Source: Fluviicola sp. (lineage in GTDB: Bacteria > Bacteroidota > Bacteroidia > Flavobacteriales_D > Crocinitomicaceae). Taken from it: DNA of 64,000 nt. The stretch spans positions 1,647,315 to 1,711,314 of the forward strand of contig NZ_JBCNJT010000001.1 in NCBI RefSeq assembly GCF_039596395.1. The letters run 5' to 3'. Below the pieces are notes generated by a model. That model saw nothing but the letters and a program-made list of their open reading frames with translations, searched no databases and was not told the DNA's origin. The position numbers were made by a program, and so were the translations under genes. This document shows positions 35,501 to 43,740 of this stretch, one piece after another. Numbering within the stretch: the stretch's first letter is position 1; each line of letters opens with the position of its first letter.

Positions 35501-38500
35501 GAAGGCCGTTGAAGGTTGTTCCCGGAACAAAATTTACACCGTCGATACTAAACATATACGGAACGGTTCCTCCGGCTGCATTTGTAAATTCAATAACTCC
35601 GGTAGAATCACCGTTACAGGTAACATCTGTCACCACCGGATCGAAGGAAAGCGGAGCCGGTTGGTCCAGGTTGAAAGGAAGCGTGAACACACAGTTTCCT
35701 GCATCCGTAATCACTACGATGTGCGTTCCTTCACACAAGCTAGGGAAAAACCCGGAAGATTGCGTAATCCCCGACATATCCAATTCGTAGTTGATCGGCC
35801 CTGCCCCATTCACATTGGTTACCTCCACTGTTCCGTCACAGGAAGCATAACACAACGGATTGGTCTGAGTGATCAGGATACCATCCATTTCCACGTCGTT
35901 TACCCCGAAGAACTCATGAGCCTCACAACCCAATACGTCTGTTACAAGAATGTCATAAGCTCCTGCAACGATATTCGGGAAGTTCCCGTCCGATTGCACC
36001 GGACCGCCATTCGCAGAGTAATCAAACCCTGGGTTCGGGCCACTTGCAGTAACAATCAAAGTACCGTTGTTAGCCCCGCAATTGGATTCGATCATATCTA
36101 CCAAATCAATCTGAATTGCCGGCGGATCAACCAATACCGGGTTCACCTCCAGTGTACATCCGTTAGCATCGGTGATAACAACATCTTGTGTACCGCTGCA
36201 CACATTCAAAAGCGTATTCGAAACCTGGCTTGCACCACCGTTTAAGCTGTAATTGTAAGCGGGAACACCTCCAGCAGGAGTTACGGTAATCGAACCGTCG
36301 CAACTTCCGTTACAAACCGGGTCAACGGTAGTAAATGTAGCTGAAAGCGGAGCAGGTTGTGTAATTGTCACGGTGGAGTTGATCAAACATCCTTTGAAAT
36401 CGCGTACTACCAACTCAACAGATCCTGCACACAGGTTGGTGATCGGATTGGCAGGTGTAAATGTCAGTCCGTTATCGTGCGAATAATCGTAAGGGGCAGT
36501 ACCTCCTGAAGCTGTAATCTGGATTTGACCGTTGCAAAGCCCGTTACAGGTTGCATTGGTGATCGTTGTTGTATAAGTCAGTAACGGTGGTTGAACAATG
36601 GTCACCGGAACGGTTGCAATACAACTGTTGGCATCGGTAACAGTTACGGTGTACGAACCTGCCGCCAGGTTATTAAATACATTTGAAGCCTGGTTTGTAG
36701 GACCTCCAGGAGCCAATGAGAAAGTATAACCGGGAGTTCCCCCGCTAACACCGATAACCACAGAACCATTGAATCCGCCGAAACAGCTTACCGGCTGCTG
36801 GCTTAAAATAGTAGCTGTAGGAGAAACTGTGGAAGCAACGGTCACCGAAAGGTTTTTCGTACACCCGTTCGCATCTGTTACAATCACGTTGTAAGTTCCG
36901 GCAGCCAATGCTGTAAACGTTCCGGATGCATGAGTCACAGCACCTACGGTAAACGTATACCCCGGAGTTCCGCCCGAAGCACTTACGGTTAATGAACCAT
37001 TAGCCACCCCACAAGAGGAAGGAACTGTTGAAACCAAGCTGATATTCAGTACCGGAGGCTCGGTAATAGTTGTATTCAGGTTCACCGAACAACCGTTTGC
37101 ATCCGTTACAAGAACCGTATACGGACCATCGCACAAAGCATTAAAACTGTTGGAAGCCTGAGCCGACGCACCGTTTAAACTGTACTGATAAGCAGCAGTT
37201 CCACCTGAAGCCGTTACGGTAATACCTCCGTTACAGGTATTGTTACAAGTAGCATTTGTCGCAGCTAAAGTTGCTGTAAGTGGTGTCGGAGCTGTAATAG
37301 TAACGTTTGCTGTTGCCGTACAAGTGTTTGCATCGGTCATGGTAACCGAATAATTCCCCGCACACAATCCTGAAATGTTCTGGGTGGTTGCTCCGTTACT
37401 CCATAAAAAGGTATAAGAAGGCACTGTCGCAGTGGTAACATTCAATGCCACACTTCCGTTACAGGGAGTTGCACACGATAAATTCGTACCTGTCAAAGCG
37501 ATTACCGGTCTCGGATTCACCACAACGGCCAGTAAGAACGTATCCTTACATCCTCCCGGTGTCGTATAAATCACCTGGTAATTTCCGGAATGTGTCAAAG
37601 CTGCACTCGCAATGGTCGGATTCGCAGCGGTAGATGTGTACCCGTTTGGCCCTGTCCACGCGAAAGTTCCTCCCGGAGTTGAAACAACAGTAGTAAAGTT
37701 GATCGCATTGCCAACACAAATCGGTGTATTGACAGTTGCTGTGATATCTGTTACGGTATAAGTGATAAATGTATTCGGTACTGTTCCCGTTTGGCCGGAA
37801 CCTCCGTTGGTTGCACCGTTTTCCACGAATTCAGTCAATGAACTGGATAAAGTCATACCGCTCTGTCCGCCTGTAATAATTTGAGTCGGAGCCCCTGCTG
37901 AGATAGCAATATATCCGCCGCCGCCACCGCCGCCCGGACCTTCACTCTCACTACCAAGTGCTCCCTGGTCACCTCCTTTTCCACCGGTAACATCCAGTGT
38001 AAGAGAACCGGCAACGGTTCCTTTAATGATGATCGTTCCACCACCACCACCACCGGCAGGAGCATCATTCCATGCACCATTGGAAGTAGAGATCTGGTTC
38101 ACTGCCGCTCCACCCACGGAACGGATACTTCCGGAACCGGCAATGTTCGGAGCAATAATATAAACGATTCCTCCACCGCTTCCTCCGGGTGCGTTCGAAC
38201 CGTTATTGGAATCCCCGGCTCCACCACCTCCTCCGAAGAAAATGCGCGTTTGCGGGTTGATTGTCAAAGGTCTTCCACCGTAACCACCGACAGGATCTCG
38301 CTGATCACCTCCCCAGGCGGAGTTACCCGGCGCAATTGTCAATGCATTCTGGTTACTCGAAGCATAGGTATATCCGCCTCGTCCACCACCGGATGAAGTG
38401 GTCAATACGTTTCCGTTTGCAATCACATAAGGATCAAGCATCCAGGCTGCTGCTCCCGGACAAGCCGTACACATATTCCCCTGGCCGTTCCAGGTCATGC

Positions 38501-39323
38501 CGTTATTTGCATTGGATCCACCGCCACCACCGGCGTTGTGACCGTTTCCGCCACCACCACCGTTAGCAGGCGCACCGCGGTTATATGCTCCATTGATATA
38601 TTCTACACCAAAACCGGCAATACTTTCTCCTTTTTCACCTCCGTCATTGGAACTGGTGGAAACATAAGTGGCCATCACACCGCTTCCTGCTGAAGTAGTG
38701 TTTTGCTCCGTTGCACCCGGTCTGAAACCAAAGCCGGTAGCATGGATCGTACCGTTTACAGTCACCGTTCCCAAACAATGGATAGCCACCACACCACCTT
38801 TCCGGAATCCGCCGCCATCCTGCCACAAAAGCGGAACGATCGAAGCACCGGCATTAACCGTTAATGTAGTATACGAAGGAACTTTGATCAGCTGTACACG
38901 CCCGGTGGCCGTATAGCTATTTGCCAAAGGATTTTGAAGATTCACCGTGTTACCGGATGCAAAAGTCACGTAATTAAATTCATAAAGACCGGAGTTGCCG
39001 TAGTCGGTGATCGTTCCGTAAGCATCCGAGTTTGCTGTACTAATGGATGCGCCCTGGGCCTGGTAAATCATGACCATGTCACCACATTCCCAGTTACAGT
39101 TACTTCCCCCCGAGTTGTTCACGGTAACGGAAGTCGCTCCTGCTGCTACGTTATTGGTAACCGGACTATAACAATTCACTACAGTATTGAGAGCAGTAAT
39201 GGTAACCGCTCCATTCTTTCCTGGTTGTCCGAATGCAAAACATGCGGAAAATAAGAGAACGACAGAGAGAACAACGCGAACATATCCCATGTCCGGGCCG
39301 AATAGTAATTTTTTCGTTTTCAT
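32538..39323 (-). CDS. Giant SprB-repeat surface adhesin, T9SS type B
   Basis: 2261 residues. After a signal peptide (VVLSVVLLFSACFAFGQ) comes an N-terminal domain of about 500 residues that ends in a Gly-rich stretch (GGGGGNGHNAGGGGGS, GGGGGGGYIAIS). About sixteen SprB-type repeats of 75-80 residues follow, with pattern TC...CNG.I.V...GGT..Y.YS..G......F..LCAG.Y.V.VTD..GC.......I.QP. Next come a further Ig-like region, a PKD-like domain (NVTFSNDPSITNLQNCTWTFSDG) and the gliding-motility-associated C-terminal domain VPNTFTPDGDEFNNQFKPVF...IFNRWGELIFES...WDGTYHG...DGTYTWKI. SprB itself is the mobile adhesin of gliding flavobacteria; this protein is a relative. PorP/SprF-type partners needed for type B secretion are not adjacent. 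Confidence 0.93.
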   Translation of the reverse strand: MKTKKLLFGPDMGYVRVVLSVVLLFSACFAFGQPGKNGAVTITALNTVVNCYSPVTNNVAAGATSVTVNNSGGSNCNWECGDMVMIYQAQGASISTANSDAYGTITDYGNSGLYEFNYVTFASGNTVNLQNPLANSYTATGRVQLIKVPSYTTLTVNAGASIVPLLWQDGGGFRKGGVVAIHCLGTVTVNGTIHATGFGFRPGATEQNTTSAGSGVMATYVSTSSNDGGEKGESIAGFGVEYINGAYNRGAPANGGGGGNGHNAGGGGGSNANNGMTWNGQGNMCTACPGAAAWMLDPYVIANGNVLTTSSGGGRGGYTYASSNQNALTIAPGNSAWGGDQRDPVGGYGGRPLTINPQTRIFFGGGGGAGDSNNGSNAPGGSGGGIVYIIAPNIAGSGSIRSVGGAAVNQISTSNGAWNDAPAGGGGGGTIIIKGTVAGSLTLDVTGGKGGDQGALGSESEGPGGGGGGGYIAISAGAPTQIITGGQSGMTLSSSLTEFVENGATNGGSGQTGTVPNTFITYTVTDITATVNTPICVGNAINFTTVVSTPGGTFAWTGPNGYTSTAANPTIASAALTHSGNYQVIYTTPGGCKDTFLLAVVVNPRPVIALTGTNLSCATPCNGSVALNVTTATVPSYTFLWSNGATTQNISGLCAGNYSVTMTDANTCTATANVTITAPTPLTATLAATNATCNNTCNGGITVTASGGTAAYQYSLNGASAQASNSFNALCDGPYTVLVTDANGCSVNLNTTITEPPVLNISLVSTVPSSCGVANGSLTVSASGGTPGYTFTVGAVTHASGTFTALAAGTYNVIVTDANGCTKNLSVTVASTVSPTATILSQQPVSCFGGFNGSVVIGVSGGTPGYTFSLAPGGPTNQASNVFNNLAAGSYTVTVTDANSCIATVPVTIVQPPLLTYTTTITNATCNGLCNGQIQITASGGTAPYDYSHDNGLTFTPANPITNLCAGSVELVVRDFKGCLINSTVTITQPAPLSATFTTVDPVCNGSCDGSITVTPAGGVPAYNYSLNGGASQVSNTLLNVCSGTQDVVITDANGCTLEVNPVLVDPPAIQIDLVDMIESNCGANNGTLIVTASGPNPGFDYSANGGPVQSDGNFPNIVAGAYDILVTDVLGCEAHEFFGVNDVEMDGILITQTNPLCYASCDGTVEVTNVNGAGPINYELDMSGITQSSGFFPSLCEGTHIVVITDAGNCVFTLPFNLDQPAPLSFDPVVTDVTCNGDSTGVIEFTNAAGGTVPYMFSIDGVNFVPGTTFNGLPVATYDLAITDVNGCMEFGSETITQPLPIEITNNKVDLTCFANNSGFIQLGATGGNSGYQFSIDSGGTFFASSSFLNLSAQTYNVAVMDQEGCLQDTTITLTQPALLVAAATPTDVLCNNACDGIITGSGTGGTVNYLFSVDGGIIFNVNGLFNNLCAGGYDLIVTDFNNCSDTVNTTIGSPAGVNLTVTLTPSTCGDSNGEIDMSLAGGTMPYNYSIDGGGTFTTTNVFSGLAATDYPLEAEDANGCGVDSIVTIVNMASPVISGVYVTEPSCYSVCDGVANVSALGGTGALTYELNGVSQAANTFNGLCAGTYDVIITDANTCKDTLNIVIDQPDTLVFTSAATNLTCFQNQSGQITVTVQGGTGPFEYSYDGGLTFGLVSTAQLLAAGNYNIIVRDDHNCQATGAEVLTQPALLTATLNLTDPTCYNFCNGSAVATATGGTLNYTYHWDGVTGASNTNPNLCAGNYTLEVTDANNCSFDTTYVIANPAEFVIDSITHTDATCNTFCDGTATIHAAGAVSYSFNNGATFGPSNTLGSLCAQAYLVQATNAAGCIATGSVAVAQPLPVQLFASADSLMCTADTMPLYAIAFGGTAPYTYTWSNGFVGQTQDVIQSTPQTYTVSVVDQNGCTTAAPDSVHLTMLPVLAFSITGDTSICAGSSLVLSVNVTDGAPAYSYQWSTSPTDTLNQVTVTPTAATLYNVSVSDVCVTVDTNVQVNFYAVPVAQFVTNSQQGCTPLNVTFSNDPSITNLQNCTWTFSDGQTFNGCGSLNATFTNPGCYDVVFTGSTTDGCPVTGTFPSAVCVYDNPVANFTYNPQLPTELDNTVHFTNTSYGATTYDWTFGTSFGTSTAENPSHTFYGVDPDQTINVCLLVISEYGCADSICKPIKFYGDFLVWVPNTFTPDGDEFNNQFKPVFSKDRQIDDYNLMIFNRWGELIFESHDPDFGWDGTYHGEFVKDGTYTWKIDVKDGLKNKSEQFLGHVNKLQ

Positions 39324-40079
39324 CGCAGTGTATTAGTTATTTGAATGACGTTATTATGATTGAATTTAACTGGCATCATGAATATTTGTGGACTTCGATC
39401 TTTCAATTTGTTACTACAGTCGAACATTAACAATTAAGATTTCAATTTTTTGGCGCAAAATTCGATAATTAAATTGAATTAATTAGCTAGTTGCAAATAT
39501 CAACATTAGATTAAACCATTGAAATTCAATTACTTAACTTAATTTATGTGATATATCAATTAAAAAAGTTATGTCTGCATGGTTATTTTAACATTCCCAG
39601 ATTTTATTTTACAATTTTCTTCACAAAAGTAATCATTTAACTGGATTTGTTTAACAATTAGGATTTCAATGTTAAGCGAACCGGATTCTCACGGGTTAAA
39701 TCCCTCATCTTCTTTACAATTACTTCATGTAAATTAGTTTGATAAATAGTATCTCAATGGCAAAAAGTACTATGAATCCCAGAAAAAAACAGATAATCAC
39801 ATAACACATCATTGGGATTTACTAAAACGATTAAATAAATGAAAATTTAATCCTGAGATTCCAATAATTTAAAATGCAGACAATCAGGCAAATGGGTTGC
39901 TGTTAAATTTGGCTAATTATTTACGGAAATACTTGGCGCAACTATTTGTAAATAAAAGTATTCGTTGTATCTTTGCACCCGTTTTCGATGGAAAACACCC
40001 GTAAGTTTCGTTTGCGGTTTATTATTAATTTCTTTCAGGTACTACGAAACAACCTGGAATACAAGTAGAAAAAAGCCAA
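39324..40079. other. Long AT-rich intergenic region before rpsA
   Basis: 756 bases between two divergent genes. It holds the rpsA promoter (39945-39975) and a 105-base leader. From 39324 to about 39900 I find only AT-rich sequence without a credible ORF, hairpin or RNA gene; the TTAACAATTA(A)GATTTCAA motif occurs twice (39425-39446 and 39651-39668). Confidence 0.6.
39945..39975 (+). promoter_or_regulatory. Promoter of rpsA
   Basis: TTTG (39945-39948), exactly 19 bases, TATCTTTG (39968-39975): a perfect match to the Bacteroidota consensus TTTG-N19-TAnnTTTG. Transcription would start near 39982, leaving a leader of about 100 bases. Confidence 0.85.
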
Positions 40080-41879
40080 ATGGCAAAACAAATTAGCGCG
40101 CAGGGATCTGCGGATTTTGATTGGGACGCATTAGCGTTAGACGGGTACACTTTAGCAAAACGTTCAGAGCTTTCTGACGTTTACGAAAAAACCCTTACTT
40201 CAATTAACGAGAAAGAAGTAATTGAAGGTACTGTTATTGCAGTTTCCAAAAAAGAAGTAATCATCAATGTTGGTTACAAATCTGAAGGGGTTGTTCCTGC
40301 TTCAGAATTTCGTTACAACCCGGATTTAAAGGCTGGTGACAAAGTAGATGTATTCGTTGAGTGTCAGGAAGACAAAAGTGGTCAGTTGATCATTTCTCAC
40401 CGTACAGCTCGTATGCACAAAGCATGGATCCGCGTAAACGAAGTATTGCGTTCAGGTGAAGTGATCACAGGATACGTGAAATGTCGTACTAAAGGAGGTC
40501 TTATCGTTGACGTATTCGGAATCGAAGCATTCTTGCCAGGTTCTCAGATCGATGTTAAGCCAATCCGTGACTACGATGTGTATGTTGGTAAGAACATGGA
40601 ATTCAAAGTTGTTAAGATTAACCAGGAGTTCAGAAACGTAGTTGTTTCTCACAAAGCGTTGATCGAAGCAGAATTGGAAGAACAAAAGAAACAAATCATC
40701 TCCGGCCTAGAGAAAGGACAAGTATTGGAAGGAACTGTGAAAAACATTACTTCTTACGGTGTGTTCATTGATCTTGGTGGTGTAGACGGATTGATTCACA
40801 TTACAGATTTGTCCTGGGGGCGTGTTAACCACCCGGAGGAAATCGTTGAATTAGACCAGAAATTGAACGTTGTAATCTTGGACTTCGATGATGACAAGAA
40901 ACGTATCGCTTTAGGTTTGAAACAATTGCAACCACATCCATGGGATGCTTTAGATGCTAACTTAGCTGTTGGTGATAAAGTTTCAGGTAAAGTTGTTGTT
41001 TTGGCTGATTACGGTGCATTCGTTGAAATCGCTCCTGGAGTTGAAGGATTGATCCACGTTTCTGAAATGAGCTGGTCTCAGCATTTGCGTTCTGCTCAGG
41101 ACTTCATGCAAGTTGGTGATACAGTTGAGGCTGTGATCCTTACTTTGGACCGTGAAGAGCGTAAAATGTCTTTAGGTATTAAGCAATTGATGCCGGATCC
41201 ATGGTCTGCAATCGAAGCGAAGTACGCAGTTGGAACGAAACACCAGGCTAAAGTTCGTAACTTCACTAACTTCGGTGTATTCGTTGAATTGGAAGAAGGT
41301 GTTGACGGATTGATCCACATCTCTGACCTTTCATGGCAGAAGAAAATCAAGCACCCATCTGAATTCTGTAAGGTAGGTGACGAGATGGAAGTAGTAGTAT
41401 TGGAAATCGATCGTGAAAACCGTCGTATTTCTTTAGGACACAAACAATTGGAAGAAAATCCATGGGATGTGTTTGAAACTATCTTCGGAGAAGGTTCTGT
41501 ACACCAGGGTACTATTATCGAAACAAAAGATAAAGCTGGTATCGTAGCACTTCCTTATGGAGTTGAAGGAATTTGTCCTTCCAAGCATTTACGTAAAGAA
41601 GACGGAAGCAACGCAAAAGTTGAAGAAACTCTTGACTTTAAAGTAATTGAATTCAACAAGGAATCTAAGAAAATCGTAGTTTCTCATACACGTACGTTCG
41701 AGGACGGAACAGATGAGAAAGTATCCAAGCCTGCAGCAGGTGGTAAAAAAGGATCAGCAGGAGCAGGTTCTTCTACATCACAAGCTGTTAAAGCAAACAA
41801 CCAAAGCAATGAGAAATCAACTTTGGGTGATTTGGATGCTTTAGCTGCATTGAAAGAGAAAATGGAAGGAAACGAGTAA
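40080..41879 (+). CDS. rpsA: 30S ribosomal protein S1
   Basis: 599 residues, close to other Bacteroidota S1 proteins. Six S1/OB-fold repeats are visible with the GxV.....(Y/F)G.FV.......G..H.S..SW core: EGTVIAVSKKEVIINVGYKSEG, GYVKCRTKGGLIVDVFG, GTVKNITSYGVFIDLGGVDGLIHITDLSW, GKVVVLADYGAFVEIAPGVEGLIHVSEMSW, AKVRNFTNFGVFVELEEGVDGLIHISDLSW and GTIIETKDKAGIVALPYGVEG. A low-complexity Gly/Ala/Ser tail follows. S1 binds mRNA on the small subunit, important in a phylum with weak Shine-Dalgarno sites. Strong codon bias and the perfect promoter fit high expression. Ends with a strong terminator. Confidence 0.97.
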   Translation: MAKQISAQGSADFDWDALALDGYTLAKRSELSDVYEKTLTSINEKEVIEGTVIAVSKKEVIINVGYKSEGVVPASEFRYNPDLKAGDKVDVFVECQEDKSGQLIISHRTARMHKAWIRVNEVLRSGEVITGYVKCRTKGGLIVDVFGIEAFLPGSQIDVKPIRDYDVYVGKNMEFKVVKINQEFRNVVVSHKALIEAELEEQKKQIISGLEKGQVLEGTVKNITSYGVFIDLGGVDGLIHITDLSWGRVNHPEEIVELDQKLNVVILDFDDDKKRIALGLKQLQPHPWDALDANLAVGDKVSGKVVVLADYGAFVEIAPGVEGLIHVSEMSWSQHLRSAQDFMQVGDTVEAVILTLDREERKMSLGIKQLMPDPWSAIEAKYAVGTKHQAKVRNFTNFGVFVELEEGVDGLIHISDLSWQKKIKHPSEFCKVGDEMEVVVLEIDRENRRISLGHKQLEENPWDVFETIFGEGSVHQGTIIETKDKAGIVALPYGVEGICPSKHLRKEDGSNAKVEETLDFKVIEFNKESKKIVVSHTRTFEDGTDEKVSKPAAGGKKGSAGAGSSTSQAVKANNQSNEKSTLGDLDALAALKEKMEGNE

Positions 41880-41900
41880 TCGGAATCCTCCTGAGAATAG

Positions 41901-41937
41901 AATCCCGCTGGTCAGTTGATCAGCGGGATTTTTTTAT
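41901..41937 (+). terminator. Terminator of rpsA
   Basis: AATCCCGCTG, ten-base loop, CAGCGGGATTTTTTT; GC-rich perfect stem and T-run. Confidence 0.92.
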
Positions 41938-41941
41938 TTTA

Positions 41942-42235
41942 AACCACACGGATCACTGTAGGACACATCGATTACAGGTTTGCACGGTTTTGTCAGACTA
42001 ATGGGTGATTTCGCTCTACTCTCATTTTCTTTTAACCACAACTTGTCTCGATACTTCGGGATAGATCACAATAGAACACATAGATGGTTTTGGAGAGCAT
42101 ATTGTTACCGTGATTTTCAAAAAATTTAATGGTATCAGTATTGACTATGTGTTCTATGTGCACTATTGTGGTTCAATTATAAACCCACATAGGTCACAGT
42201 AAGACACATCGATTACAGGTTTGTAGCGTCTTCGT
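41942..42235. repeat. Dispersed repeat C: two direct copies around an inverted pair
   Basis: AACCACACGGATCACTGTAGGACACATCGATTACAGGTTTG (41942-) and its relative at 42181- share GACACATCGATTACAGGTTTG exactly. Between them ATAGATCACAATAGAACACATAGATGG (about 42062) and GACTATGTGTTCTATGTGCACTATTGTGG (about 42145) form an inverted pair of the same motif family. With the rpsA terminator it fills the 440-base spacer. Confidence 0.8.
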
Positions 42236-42252
42236 ATTTTTTCTTATCTTTG
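42220..42252 (+). promoter_or_regulatory. Candidate promoter of the T9SS gene at 42320
   Basis: TTTG at 42220-42223, 21 bases, TATCTTTG at 42245-42252. The -33 box is the last four bases of the second copy of repeat C. Confidence 0.65.
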
Positions 42253-42319
42253 GCCGGAAATGTTTGGACGCAATAATTCACACGTTCAGGCTATTCAGTA
42301 ATCATTTAAATCAAATTCT

Positions 42320-43288
42320 ATGAAATTAAATTTACGCTCAAAATTACTAACCGCTTGTACCCTGCTTTCAGTAAGCGCGTTCTCACAAGTTATCAATTCA
42401 ACAGAAGTCCTTCCTTTCGGGAGCACTTACACGTTGAAAGGAATTTCCAACCTGTCCGTAATCGACACCACTATCCAGGGACAAAACGTTACCTGGAATT
42501 TTGCTGCACTTACTCCAAGTTCCAGCATCCTGAACGTAACCGTGATGGATCCCAACGATACGCCTTACGGTGCTTTTGTATCCAATACCAATTACGCATT
42601 CAAGGAAAGTCCCACTACGGCTTACCGTTATTTCAACGTAACATCCGCCAAAATGGAACGCGTAGGTTCTTACAGCGGTTCAACGCTGAAAACCTATTCG
42701 GATCCGCAAATTGAATACACATTCCCGATGCAGTATAACTCCACCAATGTGGATACCTGGAACAACTCCAGCTCTTCCACAGGGGGAACTTATGCGTTTA
42801 CAGTTATCGGAAGCGGAACGCTTATTTTGCCGAACGGATCTCACGAAGCCATTCTTACACGTGTTCACCTGGAAGAAGGGTTTAATGAGCTTGATGCTTA
42901 CTATTGGTACGACGGAAGCAACGGAAGTATTCTTGCATTCGTAATCAATCCGGGAATTTTCACCAGCTACCAGGGAAGTTATCAAACCAGCTTAATCCAG
43001 TCAACGGCAGGAGAAGAAGAATTCGATGTCATCATGAGCGCCGTATACCAGAACCCGGTTCAGGAAAAACTATATGTAAGCGTGAAAAACTTTACCGGAG
43101 GAGATTTGAATTACACCATTTTTGATCTGAACGGGAAATTTATTTCCAGCGGAAAAGCTCAAAATGATCCGGACGATACTTCCATCATCGATACAAATGT
43201 GTCCGAATTATCCAAAGGAATCTACCTGTTAACTATTATTTCCGAAAATAATTCAGGGAGCAAAACAATCCGATTTACCAAGGAATAA
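42320..43288 (+). CDS. Secreted T9SS type A protein
   Basis: 322 residues. Signal peptide (LLTACTLLSVSAFSQ), about 225 residues of beta-rich unrecognised sequence (VLPFGSTYTLKGISNLSVIDTT, TWNFAALTP), then a C-terminal sorting domain: VYQNPVQEKLYVSVKN, YTIFDLNGKFISSG, KGIYLLTIISENNSGSKTIRF. In the sorting domain YPNP is changed to YQNP. It has a good promoter and its own terminator, so it is monocistronic. The binding partner or activity is unknown. Confidence 0.85.
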   Translation: MKLNLRSKLLTACTLLSVSAFSQVINSTEVLPFGSTYTLKGISNLSVIDTTIQGQNVTWNFAALTPSSSILNVTVMDPNDTPYGAFVSNTNYAFKESPTTAYRYFNVTSAKMERVGSYSGSTLKTYSDPQIEYTFPMQYNSTNVDTWNNSSSSTGGTYAFTVIGSGTLILPNGSHEAILTRVHLEEGFNELDAYYWYDGSNGSILAFVINPGIFTSYQGSYQTSLIQSTAGEEEFDVIMSAVYQNPVQEKLYVSVKNFTGGDLNYTIFDLNGKFISSGKAQNDPDDTSIIDTNVSELSKGIYLLTIISENNSGSKTIRFTKE

Positions 43289-43306
43289 CAAGGCTTTCAG
43301 CAATTT

Positions 43307-43340
43307 TAAAGGACTATTTAACCGTAGTCCTTTTTTATTT
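43307..43340 (+). terminator. Rho-independent terminator
   Basis: AAAGGACTA, seven-base loop, TAGTCCTTTTTT; follows the T9SS gene by 18 bases. Confidence 0.88.
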
Positions 43341-43342
43341 TT

Positions 43343-43401
43343 ATAGTACTTTGTATTGCATAGTACCAAATTATACATATATTTGTGTCATAAATAGTAC
43401 T
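43343..43401 (+). promoter_or_regulatory. Promoter/operator region of the padR-pspC unit
   Basis: Three copies of ATAGTAC start at 43343, 43360 and 43394 (spacing 17 and 34). A -7 element TATATTTG lies at 43378-43385 between copies 2 and 3, with ATTG 19 bases upstream as weak -33. The layout suits autorepression by the PadR protein encoded directly downstream. Confidence 0.6.
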
Positions 43402-43405
43402 TGTT

Positions 43406-43738
43406 ATGAATGTAGAAAACACTCAGGCCCAAATGCGGAAAGGAATCCTGGAATTCTGTATTCTCAGCATCCTGAATAATCACGAAGCTTATCCTTCTGA
43501 AATTCTGGACCAGCTGAAACAGGCAAAGCTGATTGTGGTGGAAGGAACACTTTACCCGCTTTTGACCCGCCTGAAGAATATCGAACTCCTTACCTATCGC
43601 TGGGAAGAATCCACTTCCGGTCCGCCCAGAAAATATTACTCGATAACGGAAACCGGGAAAAGTACGCTGGAAGCCCTTCAAACAACGTGGAACGAGCTTC
43701 AGCATGCTGTAGAAACATTAACTGCTAAAAAGAACTGA
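43406..43738 (+). CDS. PadR-family transcriptional regulator
   Basis: 110 residues, a usual size for PadR regulators. Winged-helix features: RKGILEFCILSILNNHEAYPSEILDQLKQ, VVEGTLYPLLTRLKNIELLTYRWEES, the wing GPPRKYYSITETGK, and a C-terminal dimer helix. It likely represses its own unit through the ATAGTAC sites upstream. The PspC-domain gene starts two bases after its stop, the common Bacteroidota pairing for envelope-stress control. Confidence 0.93.
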   Translation: MNVENTQAQMRKGILEFCILSILNNHEAYPSEILDQLKQAKLIVVEGTLYPLLTRLKNIELLTYRWEESTSGPPRKYYSITETGKSTLEALQTTWNELQHAVETLTAKKN

Positions 43739-43740
43739 TT

